Shown here piece after piece: positions 45,101 through 54,495 of a stretch of 64,000 bases of DNA; the stretch's first letter is position 1, and the number at the start of each line of letters is the position of its first letter. The translations under genes and the position numbers were made by a program. The notes beneath the pieces were generated by a model. The model had not been told where the DNA came from, searched no databases, and worked only from the letters and a program-made list of their open reading frames with translations. Origin of the DNA: Dactylonectria macrodidyma (taxonomy: Eukaryota; Ascomycota; Sordariomycetes; Hypocreales; Nectriaceae); assembly GCA_020744425.1 (NCBI GenBank), contig JAGMUV010000018.1, positions 1,302,001-1,366,000 on the forward strand. Reading direction: 5' to 3'.

Positions 45101-45902
45101 CCATCAGGCCAGCAGCCTCCATCTCGAAACACATAACTTCCAGTTGTCGAGCAATATCGTCCCGGGCAGTGCCGCTTCTCATGACTTGGTTCCCTGAGGC
45201 GATGGCACCGTAATGTATCTGCGGATCGTCCGACTCCCGCCTTCTTCGCGGAACAAGCTTCGAATCATCGCACTCGTTGCAGCCAGGCGTTGAAGATGCA
45301 TGCTCATACAAAGCACAGAAGAGGCGATCCGGTAAGCTCGGTCGACCGTACCCGGGCAATCCCCCGAATTTCTCCCGTAGGATGGATGGGACTCAACTGG
45401 GCTCCCGCTCATGTATTGAGCGCAAAGTGGACATAAGTGTGCCAAACTGATTTTGAAGAATCCTTGGAATTACTGTCCGCCGGATCTGTCCGTCCTCGAC
45501 AATCTTCCCCAGATCACACTGCATCACCCTCGTTCCCACGACGATGTCGCCCAGACGTATATCGGCCATGACCGGCACTCTGCCTCCGATTCCTACTATC
45601 AAACCTAGGTGAATTGACGGAAAGGTCCGGATCAAATGCGTCAATACGTTCGCCGCATTATTCGTTCCGTATTATGCTATTAGCAAGCACGCGATGACGA
45701 TATTATGTTTTCTAATGCTGCTAAGCATGTAGGTATTACTATCGTTCGCACATCGAAGCAGGTCTTCGTGAATCTCGTCTAGGATAGCACGGGCTGCTGC
45801 CATCTCTATATGCAGCGCGCAGATCCAGGCGATAGTATAGTCATCGTGCGAAGGCGAAGCGTTCTGCGGCTCGTGGATAGTGTTGTCCAGGTCATTAGGC
45901 AA
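42165..45902 (-). pseudogene. NLR-type STAND pseudogene: PNP/UDP phosphorylase - NACHT - ankyrin repeats
   Basis: One reading frame runs through the whole locus from ATG 45,902, with an intron at 44,929-44,867 (gtaagt..gtgcag). Domain order: a purine-nucleoside-phosphorylase-like effector domain ([67 protein letters not shown]), a NACHT NTPase with Walker A GKPGAGKST and Walker B FIDALDEC, helical NACHT-associated sequence (GLSELFKDILRRDNENMEDLL, SVRDFL), then nine full ankyrin repeats plus a partial one. Nine stops interrupt the frame: TAA at 45672, 44142, 44109, 43707, 43596 and 43365; TGA at 45393, 44031 and 43686 (lowest coordinates). They fit Gln (CAA) to TAA and Arg (CGA) to TGA, all C-to-T. 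The ankyrin part has no stop. Intact members of this architecture act in non-self recognition and cell death; this copy cannot be made in full. Confidence 0.88.
42200..43110 (-). repeat. Tandem 99-bp ankyrin-repeat units
   Basis: Nine complete 33-residue units plus a start of a tenth, with the consensus GGRTPLYWA..GHEATARLLIEKGADVNAS. The central units (42,600-42,990) are nearly identical at the DNA level, which indicates recent unit duplication or gene conversion, as known for high-identity repeats of fungal NLR genes. Confidence 0.85.
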
Positions 45903-46144
45903 AATCGTCTATCGCTTTGCAGGGTAAGAGGAGCTTATGTCAGCATGGTCATCGTGCTGGCGTCATTTTCTATCCATCCCGTCCTAGAAACCATCCGGCA
46001 GGGATCAAAGCATCCCAGAGTCTCTCGAAGGATTTTTTCTCCACGAATTCAACCCTTCTTACGGAAATCTCGTTATTTATCTTCTTTATAACTTTTGAAA
46101 TACCTACCCGGTAGCCGCTTGGCGGAGATTCAGGCCTTTGGTGG

Positions 46145-47455
46145 ATGTCTGGCGTTACGAACCCCGCTTCAGACGTCATTGTCGTCATGGAAGGCGAACC
46201 GGATGTTCCGGGCGGGGGATATCATCGTCCCCTGCGTAAAAGGACCAGAACGACGAGGGCATTAGAGTCCGAGCAGCAAAAAGGCGATATGGAATGGCAG
46301 GAGGAGGAGAGCAGCGAGGGAGCTCTGAGTCATACGCGAACTAAGAAAAGAACCACGCCTAAGGCAGCTGGCAGCATGACCGAGGCGATCCAGGGTTTGA
46401 AACGACTCCTGGAACAGGATTTCAATCAAAGAATGGAAGCAATGAAGGCAGAGTTTCAGCTCGAGTTTACAAAACTTAGCGACCGCATGGCTGAGGAAGT
46501 CACTAGGACCACGGCCCAGATGGCGCAAGAATTGTCACAGGCTCGAGAGCAGCTCACCCTGGTTTGCAGCGAGTTGGAGCAGACCCGGCTACAGCTGGAC
46601 ACCTTGACCAATGCTCATGCAGCAAGATCGCCTAGTCAGACATATGCAGATGCTGCCAGGATGACGCCTATTAGTATTACCACTCAAACCCCATCCACGG
46701 TTCGATCGGCAACCCCGGAACCGGTGTTCTGCACGGTAGACACATCCAGGGTGCCCGAGGATCATATCGGAGATACTACACCAGCAGTGCTTCGCAGGAC
46801 CATTGAACAGGAAATGCGAACATCTAGCGACCAACCTAGTTGGCGATGTGTTGCAGTGACCAGAGATGGACGAAATGCCAACCGCCTGAGGGTCATCGGT
46901 AGGAACGAGGAAGAACTGAAGAAGATCAAGACCATTATTGAGGTCAAGAAGGCTCCAGGTGCGAGAGTCCTTCGTGACCAACTGTACCCAGTCAAAGTTG
47001 ACAATATCAACCGTACCGCCGTTCTCGACCAGGAAGGCAAGGTCCTTCCTGGAGCAATGGAAGCCTTGGGCCAAGAGAATGAAGTCCAGATTGCCAAGAT
47101 GGCCTGGTTGAGTCGCAGGGATAACGCAAAGGCATATGGATCCATGGTGGTATACCTCACCAAAAACAGTGATGCCAGGAGACTCTTACAGGAACGCTAC
47201 TTCCTTGCAGCCGGTGAATCGGCTTATACCAGCATGTTCGAGCGGAGAACCGGACCGATACAATGCTATAACTGCCAGGAGCTCGGCCACAAGGCTTTCT
47301 CGTGCAGCAAGAATCGGGTATGTGCGAGGTGCGCTGCCGAAGGCCACCATCATAGTGAGTGCCAGACGCAGGTACCCAAGTGCGTACCCTGTGGTGGACC
47401 GCACGAGTCGTTCAGTCGAAGCTGCCCGAAACTCTACCCTACTCGGCATGAGTAG
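46145..47455 (+). CDS. LINE ORF1: nucleic-acid-binding Gag-like protein with zinc knuckles
   Basis: 436 aa. The N-terminal part is charged, a predicted coiled coil follows at about residues 75-155 (RMEAMKAEFQLEFTKL ... LEQTRLQLDTL), and a region resembling an RNA-recognition fold lies at about 215-370. Two or three CCHC-type zinc knuckles are at about 374-430: CYNCQELGHKAFSC, then CARCAAEGHHHSEC, then CVPCGGPHESFSRSC. ORF1 proteins of Tad and I-clade LINEs coat the element RNA and act as chaperones in target-primed reverse transcription. Its stop codon overlaps the ORF2 start. Another in-frame Met downstream cannot be ruled out as the start, but 46,145 is the first after the short leader. Confidence 0.85.
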   Translation: MSGVTNPASDVIVVMEGEPDVPGGGYHRPLRKRTRTTRALESEQQKGDMEWQEEESSEGALSHTRTKKRTTPKAAGSMTEAIQGLKRLLEQDFNQRMEAMKAEFQLEFTKLSDRMAEEVTRTTAQMAQELSQAREQLTLVCSELEQTRLQLDTLTNAHAARSPSQTYADAARMTPISITTQTPSTVRSATPEPVFCTVDTSRVPEDHIGDTTPAVLRRTIEQEMRTSSDQPSWRCVAVTRDGRNANRLRVIGRNEEELKKIKTIIEVKKAPGARVLRDQLYPVKVDNINRTAVLDQEGKVLPGAMEALGQENEVQIAKMAWLSRRDNAKAYGSMVVYLTKNSDARRLLQERYFLAAGESAYTSMFERRTGPIQCYNCQELGHKAFSCSKNRVCARCAAEGHHHSECQTQVPKCVPCGGPHESFSRSCPKLYPTRHE

Positions 47456-50400
47456 GATATTCCAGGTAATTCAACTGAATGTAAGAAAACAGGACACGGT
47501 ACATGAGAGCCTAATGAACGATACGCGACCCCAAGATTTTGCAGTTGTGGCGGTCCAAGAACCACCAGCATGGAAAAGTGACGGCAAACTATTAACAGTC
47601 CCTATGGGGCATCCCAGATGGATTAAAATGGTCCCTACGATTTGGAGAGATGGCAGATGGCCGATCCGGAGCATGTTGTGGGTGAATAGGGACTTGGAGG
47701 TCAACCAAGTACCAATACAGTCCCCGGACTTGACAGCAGCAGCCATACGACTTCCGGACCGAATAATGTTGGTTGTGTCAGTGTATGTGCCGGGACGCAA
47801 GCCCCAGGCTCTTCGAAATACATGCCATACCCTGCACCAGGTGATCCTCGACCTCAGGAGCAGGGCAGGGATGGCGGTGGACGTCATACTGGCCGGAGAT
47901 TTTAACCAACACGACCGGCTATGGGGAGGAGACGACGTGGCCTTAGCAAGGCAAGGCGAGGCCGAACCGATCATCGACCTCATGAACGAACACGGTCTTT
48001 GCAGCCTCCTCCCGAGAGGCACAAAGACATGGCAAGGCCCCGACAAGGAAAGCACAATCGACCTGGTGCTGGCGACGGCGGAGGTGGCAGACGAAATGGT
48101 GACGTGCTCCATACACCCGACAGAACACGGATCGGACCACCGGGCGATCCAAACGACGTTCGATCTCGCGAGGCCTGATCGGATTGTCACGGAAAGACTG
48201 TTGTTCAAGAATGCACCATGGACAGCAATTAGAGCCAAAGTGGAGGACAATCTCCAAGAGCTTCCCTGGACAGTCGGCGTGCAGGAACAGACAGACCAGT
48301 TAATGAGGGTCATCCTCGAGGCGATCCACGAGCTGACGCCCCGAGCACAACCAGTACCGTACGCGAAGCGCTGGTGGACGAAGGATTTGACGAGACTTCG
48401 GCGGGTGTACACGTTCTGGCGGAATCAGGCTAGGGCACAGCGGCGAGCAGGTCAGGTGAGGCCCGACCTGGAAGGACGGGCCAAGGAAGCATCCAAGGAG
48501 TACCATGATGCCATTCGGAAACAGAAGAAACTGCACTGGGACGAGTTCCTAGCAGAAGATGTCAACATATGGAAGGCAGCCAAGTATTTGAAACCTGGAA
48601 AGGACATCATGGACGATAGGGTGCCCCCTTTGAAGAGACAAGACGGCTCCACCACTGTAGATAGGGTGGAGCAGGCAGAGGAGCTATTCAGCACGTTCTT
48701 CCCGCCGTTGCCGGCCAGGATTGAAGATGAAGGCGACCGACCGCAACGGACGGAAGTGCACATGCCAGACCTCACCATGGAGGAAGTTGAAGAAAAAGTG
48801 ATAGCAGCGAAACCTTGGAAAGCGCCTGGAGAGGATGGTCTGCCAGCAATGGTGTGGAAACAGCTTTGGCCAGTGGTTAGATACCGTGTCTTGCACCTCT
48901 TCGACACATCCCTCAGGGATGGTGTGGTACCCCACCAGTGGAGGAGCGCGAAGATCATCCCGCTAAAGAAAGCAGACAAGGGAGACTACACAGTGGCCAA
49001 GGCATGGAGACCGATATCGCTGCTGTCAACACTGGGCAAGATACTCGAGGCAGTCGTTGCAGAGCGGATATCCTATGTAGTGGAAAGCTATGGATTGCTG
49101 CCCGCAAACCACTTCGGGGCAAGGAAGCGAAGGTCAGCCGAACAAGCACTGATACTGCTGCAGGAGCAGATCTATAAGGCATGGAGGGCCGGCAGGGTGC
49201 TCAGTCTGATCAGTTTCGACGTCAAAGGCGCTTACAATGGAGTGTTCAAAGAACGACTACTGGAGAGGCTGAAGGCGAGAGGCATACCTGGTGGACTGGT
49301 GAGATGGATTGACGCCTTCTGCTCTGGACGAATGGCCACCGTGGTGGTAAATGGGCACACGTCACAGCTACGGGAGTTGCCACAGGCAGGTCTCCCGCAA
49401 GGATCACCGCTGTCGCCGGTGTTGTTCCTGTTCTTCAATGCAGATTTGGTGCAGAGAAGAATCAACGCAAGAGGTGGCTCGATGGCATTCGTGGACGACT
49501 ACTCAGCCTGGGTGGTGGGACCAACAGCGGAGGAGAATCGAGCCGGCATCCAATCAATTATAGACGAAGCACTGGGCTGGGAAAGACGGAGCGGTGCGAC
49601 GTTTAACGGAGACAAAACGGCCATCGTGCATTTCACGCGAAACGCCGCGCGTACCAGCGACAAACCGTTCATGATCAAAGGAAAAGTAGTCAAGCCCAAG
49701 ACCAGCGCCAAGATCCTGGGAGTGGTCATGGACGCGAAACTACGATACAAGGAACACATAGCTAAAGCTGCCGCAAAGGGGCTCTCGGCCGCTATGTGTT
49801 TGAAAAGACTGAAAATGTTGTCACCGCGGACGGCGAGACAACTGTTCGTAGCAACAGTGGCTCCCACCATGGACTATGCGTCTAGCGTGTGGGCGCATTC
49901 ATGCGGCATTAGAGAAGCCGCTTGGCTGGACAAAGCACAGATGGTTGGAGCACAGGCGATCACGGGAGCTTTCCGGACCGTGGCAACAGCGGTGGCCGAG
50001 GCCGAAGCTAGCATCCAACCGGTGCAAGAACGGCATGCGCAAGCGGCAACAAGGTTTTGGATCAACCTCCGGACCCTTCCCAGGACACACCCGTTGGCGA
50101 CACTGAAAGTGAAAGTGTGTCGCCGATTCGTATCGCCGATGCAGAGGATTGCTCAAGTACAAGGGGAAACAGCCACTGAACGAATGGAGATCATTCGGGA
50201 GTACGCGTTACCGCCATGGAGAGACCGTATCCCGGTGTTGTGCGACCCTGACCGGGAGAGAGCGGTGGAAGAAGCAAAGAGGGTGGATGGCATAGTCATG
50301 GCCACCTGCTCCTCGCAGAGAAGGGGCATGGTAGGCATGGGAGGTGTCGTACAAGATACGGCGATCAACAACGATGACGAGGTAGTGGCCAGCTACTCCA

Positions 50401-51227
50401 TCACTCTCGGGTTGACGGAGGAGCTGAACCTATACATCGCCGAGCTGGGAGCTATAGAGATGGTATTGAGATGTATGCCGTCTGGACTCTGCCGGCGGGA
50501 TATGACTGTCATGACGAGCAGCCGCTCCGCACTAGAAGCCATACGGCGGCCACGACAACAATCCGGCCAACAAATCATACGGCAAATATACGACCATATC
50601 AAGCGTCTCGAAGACGAGGGCCACTCTCTCCGGATGTTGTGGGTTCCAGCAGGAGAAGAGGATTTCGCGCTGGGACCAAAAGCCAAAGCAGCAGCGCGGA
50701 AGGCCACAGAAGGAGAATGCAGACCAGATGTGCCACCGCATCTAGCAAGATCCACAAGGATAAGACTAGCGATAACCAAGCAGCAGCAAACAAGAACACT
50801 ACCAGAAAGAGTCGGGAAATACTCGAAGCAGATAGATACGGCACTGCCAGGCAAGCATACCCGTACTCTATATGACTCGCTGAAGAGGAAGGAAGCAGAC
50901 GTACTATCACAGCTCCGCACCGGAATGGTGAGACTTAACAGCTTTCTGTGCAAGATAGGAACGATGGAATCGGACACTTGCGAATGCGGGCTAGCATCAG
51001 AGACAGTGGAACACTTCCTATTCCGCTGCGCAAAATGGACCGCGCAACGGGAAGGCATGTTGCGATGTTCACAGACGAAGATGGGAAACCTATCATACTT
51101 CCTGGGAGGAAAGGCGGCGTCTGACGGTGACAAATGGGCGCCAGACATGCGGGCAGTACGGGCGACGATCAAATTTGCCATTGCAACGGGGAGGCTTGAC
51201 ATGGACCAGAAGCCTCAGGCACACTAA
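47448..51227 (+). CDS. LINE ORF2: endonuclease, reverse transcriptase, RNase H-like protein
   Basis: 1,259 aa from ATG 47,448, which overlaps the ORF1 stop in ATGAGTAG; the frame is open further upstream, but this Met directly precedes the endonuclease. Domains: an apurinic-type endonuclease (EEP) at about 1-230 with VAVQEPP, LAGDFNQHD near 150 and HGSDHRAI near 227; a reverse transcriptase at about 440-760 with the LSLISFDVKGAYNGV block, GLPQGSPLSPVLFLF and the catalytic FVDDY near 680; an RNase H-like domain at about 950-1090; and a C-terminal CxC-x8-H-x4-C knuckle (CECGLASETVEHFLFRC) near 1,177. In the RNase H part the expected Asp residues seem replaced (ATCSSQ and MTSSRSAL where TDGS and SDSQAAL are usual), so it may be inactive. 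The protein nicks target DNA and copies the element RNA. Confidence 0.9.
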   Translation: MSRIFQVIQLNVRKQDTVHESLMNDTRPQDFAVVAVQEPPAWKSDGKLLTVPMGHPRWIKMVPTIWRDGRWPIRSMLWVNRDLEVNQVPIQSPDLTAAAIRLPDRIMLVVSVYVPGRKPQALRNTCHTLHQVILDLRSRAGMAVDVILAGDFNQHDRLWGGDDVALARQGEAEPIIDLMNEHGLCSLLPRGTKTWQGPDKESTIDLVLATAEVADEMVTCSIHPTEHGSDHRAIQTTFDLARPDRIVTERLLFKNAPWTAIRAKVEDNLQELPWTVGVQEQTDQLMRVILEAIHELTPRAQPVPYAKRWWTKDLTRLRRVYTFWRNQARAQRRAGQVRPDLEGRAKEASKEYHDAIRKQKKLHWDEFLAEDVNIWKAAKYLKPGKDIMDDRVPPLKRQDGSTTVDRVEQAEELFSTFFPPLPARIEDEGDRPQRTEVHMPDLTMEEVEEKVIAAKPWKAPGEDGLPAMVWKQLWPVVRYRVLHLFDTSLRDGVVPHQWRSAKIIPLKKADKGDYTVAKAWRPISLLSTLGKILEAVVAERISYVVESYGLLPANHFGARKRRSAEQALILLQEQIYKAWRAGRVLSLISFDVKGAYNGVFKERLLERLKARGIPGGLVRWIDAFCSGRMATVVVNGHTSQLRELPQAGLPQGSPLSPVLFLFFNADLVQRRINARGGSMAFVDDYSAWVVGPTAEENRAGIQSIIDEALGWERRSGATFNGDKTAIVHFTRNAARTSDKPFMIKGKVVKPKTSAKILGVVMDAKLRYKEHIAKAAAKGLSAAMCLKRLKMLSPRTARQLFVATVAPTMDYASSVWAHSCGIREAAWLDKAQMVGAQAITGAFRTVATAVAEAEASIQPVQERHAQAATRFWINLRTLPRTHPLATLKVKVCRRFVSPMQRIAQVQGETATERMEIIREYALPPWRDRIPVLCDPDRERAVEEAKRVDGIVMATCSSQRRGMVGMGGVVQDTAINNDDEVVASYSITLGLTEELNLYIAELGAIEMVLRCMPSGLCRRDMTVMTSSRSALEAIRRPRQQSGQQIIRQIYDHIKRLEDEGHSLRMLWVPAGEEDFALGPKAKAAARKATEGECRPDVPPHLARSTRIRLAITKQQQTRTLPERVGKYSKQIDTALPGKHTRTLYDSLKRKEADVLSQLRTGMVRLNSFLCKIGTMESDTCECGLASETVEHFLFRCAKWTAQREGMLRCSQTKMGNLSYFLGGKAASDGDKWAPDMRAVRATIKFAIATGRLDMDQKPQAH

Positions 51228-51470
51228 CTATTCAGATTGAATCCTACTAACGTCATACAGTCTCATTTTGGCAGACCGTGCTTCAGCTGCTGAGGATAGG
51301 ATGCTGAACACTTGGAGAAATTGGCCTTCAAGCAGGCCTGTCACTGCATATACATCAGATTGGACCAGCCAGTAAAGTGAAATTGTGGGGCTTCGGGTGA
51401 TTATGGAAGAACCGTACGAAACGAAAATAGCTTAGCGCAAAGGCCCTCTGGGGTGTGTCCCCCCGGGCGA

Positions 51471-51490
51471 AATAAAATCCATCCATCCAT
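51471..51490 (+). repeat. LINE 3' tail: AATAAA followed by ATCC tetranucleotide repeat
   Basis: AATAAA is immediately followed by ATCC units, which run on into the ATCC of the target duplication. A short simple-sequence tail is the usual 3' end of LINEs that do not end in poly(A). Confidence 0.75.
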
Positions 51491-51502
51491 CCATCCGGCA
51501 GG

Positions 51503-51884
51503 TGATGGTTCGTAAATGCGTATAATAACCATTAGTAGAGACATATACTACAGATGGACGAAAGGGAAGGCATTTGGTGGAGGGTGATTATCGTGCAGTG
51601 TTTTGCTGCTGATTCGTGTTTCGAAAGATGGAGGAGGCACGAGGCAGATTGGGCAAGCATCAGGCTGCGGCGAACCAGGCGGCGGTGAATGGTGGCGCTG
51701 CTACCTACGCACGGGCACTGCCATAACAGCCGACACTGCCATTGCCACCACCAACAAGGCGAAAAGGAAAGCCCGTCAGACTGTGATAGGAGGTTTACTG
51801 CAGCTTGACTGCCAATGGCCCTCCCATTGGATGTAGATGGGGCCGAGCTAGACGCCAAGCCGTCCCGCATAAACCGAATCCCTA
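51503..51884. other. Right flank of the LINE, no gene recognised
   Basis: No coding region recognised in about 380 bp after the target-site duplication. Confidence 0.3.
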
Positions 51885-52568
51885 TCATTTGCTACTTTCC
51901 TGCCGCTCAACCCTCACTGCCTCCGCCGCACGCGCGGGCTTCATTCTGACTTGCGCACCACCCAGCTGCTCTGCTGCGTGAGGAGCGAGCTGCATCAGGG
52001 GATAAAGGAAATCCGGGATGGGCAGCGTGGGCCTGCGATCAGGCGGGGGCGGGTCTGCCTCAAGAATGGTTACATTGAAACGGCGCATGGCCACTATGAA
52101 CTAAATAGTAACTGGGTTAGCACGGGGCTGCAACTTTCGCGCACAGAATAGACACAGGATCGAATGTAGACATGTCGCAAGCAGGGGGTGTCACACACCC
52201 ATCGCGTTTTCCGTAGCCTAAGTGCATCATGTCAACATTGTCCTTAAGGAGGCCAACTAACAGCAGCAGAAACGTGCACACGAGCGACAACATGGGATGT
52301 ACATTGCATGGCACTAGTCACAGACATACCCTTCGCAGTGATATACTCCGCTAGGTTCTCGGTCCGATCCGCTATACCCTTACCCCAAGCTACGGCAATA
52401 TCGCTCCACTTATTCCTAACTCGCGCCTTCGCCATCTCGTCGCTGTTAATATTAAAATCACGACCCAGAATGGCAACTTAGTTAGATGGACTTGAAACAG
52501 CGAACGCAGTTGTTACATAGAGCAGCTACGCTCATAGCGCCCGTCATGGTACCGAAGACGTCTGCCAT
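51885..52568 (-). pseudogene. Fragmentary HeLo-like (prion-inhibition and propagation) gene remnant
   Basis: The minus-strand ATG at 52,568 begins MADVFGTMTGAMSVAALCNNC followed by VRCFKSI, close to the start of fungal HeLo-domain proteins (MAxxFGxxxGAxxVAxxFxxCVxCFxYI). The frame then meets TAA (Gln expected), and the continuation is split among frames. One of them (AKARVRNKWSDIAVAWGKGIADRTENLAEYITAKG, followed by a gtatgt donor) looks like decayed coding sequence. A further open stretch on the same strand (52,094-51,885) may be a downstream exon or chance. HeLo domains form membrane-active helical bundles in cell-death proteins; this remnant cannot encode one. Confidence 0.35.
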
Positions 52569-52757
52569 GCTAGTACTGGTGGGTAAGGTTGATCAGAGCG
52601 AGGTTTTCTCCTATCCCACCGGACGTTTTTGTTAGTGCGCATTGCGCCACGTGATGAGACAGTGCGGCTGATCCTGACGGAATAAGGCAACTCAGTGGTT
52701 CGCGTAACGGTTGTCGAGCCCAACTCTGGACCGCCAGCCTGATCAGACTGGAGCATC

Positions 52758-53067
52758 TCTTGCCATCGACAACACCAGAATGGCATCACCAAGCTATGGC
52801 ACCCGCACAATGAACGACGTAGGGCATCTAAGTGGCGACAGTGAGAACAGAATCCGGGCGGGGAATACCTACATCCACAACTACAATGAACCGAACCGAA
52901 ATCGATGCCTTGTCGACCTCCGATTGACCGACCCCCGCGTCGACAAGACGCGCATCAAGGATACCAAAGGTGGCCTTCTTACGGATTTGTACAAGTGGAT
53001 TTTGGGCCATAGGAGGGTTCCAACGGCGGCGGAGCTCACCCGGCTCCACCGAACGGCAGACTATTAG
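52758..53067 (+). pseudogene. NACHT-type NLR fragment (pre-NACHT segment only)
   Basis: Frame with NRCLVDLRLTDPRVDKTRIKDTKGGLL and LYKWIL, closely matching the segment that precedes the P-loop in many fungal NACHT NLR proteins (NRCLADLR.TDPR.DK.RIE.TKGGLL..SYxWIL). After WILGH the expected continuation (about FQRWRSSP..LLWI) appears in another frame (GFQRRRSSPGS), and then homology stops. No P-loop follows. This is a 5' gene fragment with a frameshift. It is divergent from the HeLo-like remnant. Confidence 0.55.
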
Positions 53068-54495
53068 CGAATTGGCAAGGCCATTCTGAGCTGGGAATCA
53101 CCATGAAGTCAAAGCAACTTCACAATGACACGTTAATCAGCTGTCCATTTGTCCAATTCTCTTCAAAACAGAGACCCATGCAGGTTTTCTAATGCAAAGA
53201 ACCGAGTAAGCCAAACTAACCTTCGGTAATTGACTCCACAGGATTTATATCCCATTCCTTAAACAATCCGGACAAGCAGTACAATAATCCTCCAGGATTT
53301 GGTGTGGAGGGTAAACGCTCAGCCTACGTATGAGGTGACAAGTATGACACAACCCCTCAAATATACACGTGGAAGAGAGCTTACTAAGCCACTTTGTATT
53401 GGCATTGGCTTCCAGCCTCTCGGCGGAGAGATTCACGGGGGATGATCGGGGCTGACGATGTATTTGACGAGAGAGTGGAGGTTTAGATGGAGAATGAGTG
53501 AGATCAGGCAGCATAAACCCGGGGGGGGAATATGTTACGAAACTTGTGGTAGACCTGGAGAATGAAGGACTGAGAGTTAAGGATTTGCAACTCGCTGTTT
53601 TAGCTTGACAACGCCAGTCTAGTCAGCCCTGGACGTAAATTGATGTTGTAAATCACGAAACTTTTCTTGGGACCATTTCACTAATTGCCAGTGTTTGGGT
53701 CGTACACTAAGACTCTACCGCTTCCAAACCGATCTCGGAACCGCCCGCAATCACCATTCTTTGACTAAATTACGACCAAGTCTGACAACAAGTGGACCCG
53801 GCTTATCAATCTCCGAGACAGAAGTTCATGGGCTGTTTTAAGCCGCATGACATTGACACGACAAGAAACGTCATTCTCGGTGTCATTTGACTCGCTTCTG
53901 CATCAACAGACGGAAGAGAGCCATGCAGGGAAGTAAAAGTCGAGTTCGTGAGAGACCCTTGTCAGCTCGAGATCCAACTCAAAGACCCACCCATCGCACC
54001 ACTCTTTCTCTGCCAAAGCCAATTAATGCCGTTAGTCATATCTAAATGGGCCATTCGGTTTAAAGCGGTTCGGAAAGCGTCGGCTCGCTGAGCAGTGCGG
54101 AATGCGGAATGAATCCTTGAGGCGGACTCGACCATTACCAAACTTATCTTGCGGCCTGCTGCGTTGGATTTCACCATCACAACAAGTGGGACGGCGTGGG
54201 AGAATGGATACTTGATAAGACTGTGAAAATTATTCAGTGGGTCGATTGATGGCATGGAAATGCTTTGCAAGTGTGATAAAAACACCGTGATGGCGGTCGA
54301 CAGCATTATGAGTTGCCTAAATGACGGGCTTGGCGTAGATTATTGGCCTTGGGTATCAAACCTTCAAGTCCTTCGAGCAGCAAACCTTCGAACAGCAAAC
54401 ATTCAAACAACCAGCAACCATAGCGACAATGACGATGACGGAGCTAGAAACGGCAACAGCCACGGCATCCTCACGACAATTCCAGCCTCCTATGG
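53068..54495. other. Intergenic region, no gene recognised
   Basis: Short ORFs only. The right part is the promoter of the MFS transporter. Confidence 0.4.

Larger units (their letters stand above)
46003..51490 (+). mobile_element. Apparently intact Tad-like LINE (non-LTR retrotransposon) with target-site duplication
   Basis: About 5.5 kb element with two uninterrupted ORFs, an AATAAA signal at 51,471 and a 3' tail of ATCC repeats. It is flanked by CCATCCGGCAGG at 45,991-46,002 and 51,491-51,502. The duplication is between 7 and 12 bp, because its left part overlaps the ATCC tail. Lack of decay contrasts with the RIP-dead elements at the left of the window. The 5' end lies about 100 bp from the start codon of the divergent NLR pseudogene. 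Full length and open ORFs suggest the copy could be mobile or recently was. Confidence 0.85.

Noticed and set aside
47136..47447. Upstream extension of LINE ORF2
   Set aside because: It overlaps the ORF1 zinc knuckles in another frame and adds no recognisable domain; the ATG at 47,448 fits the endonuclease start.
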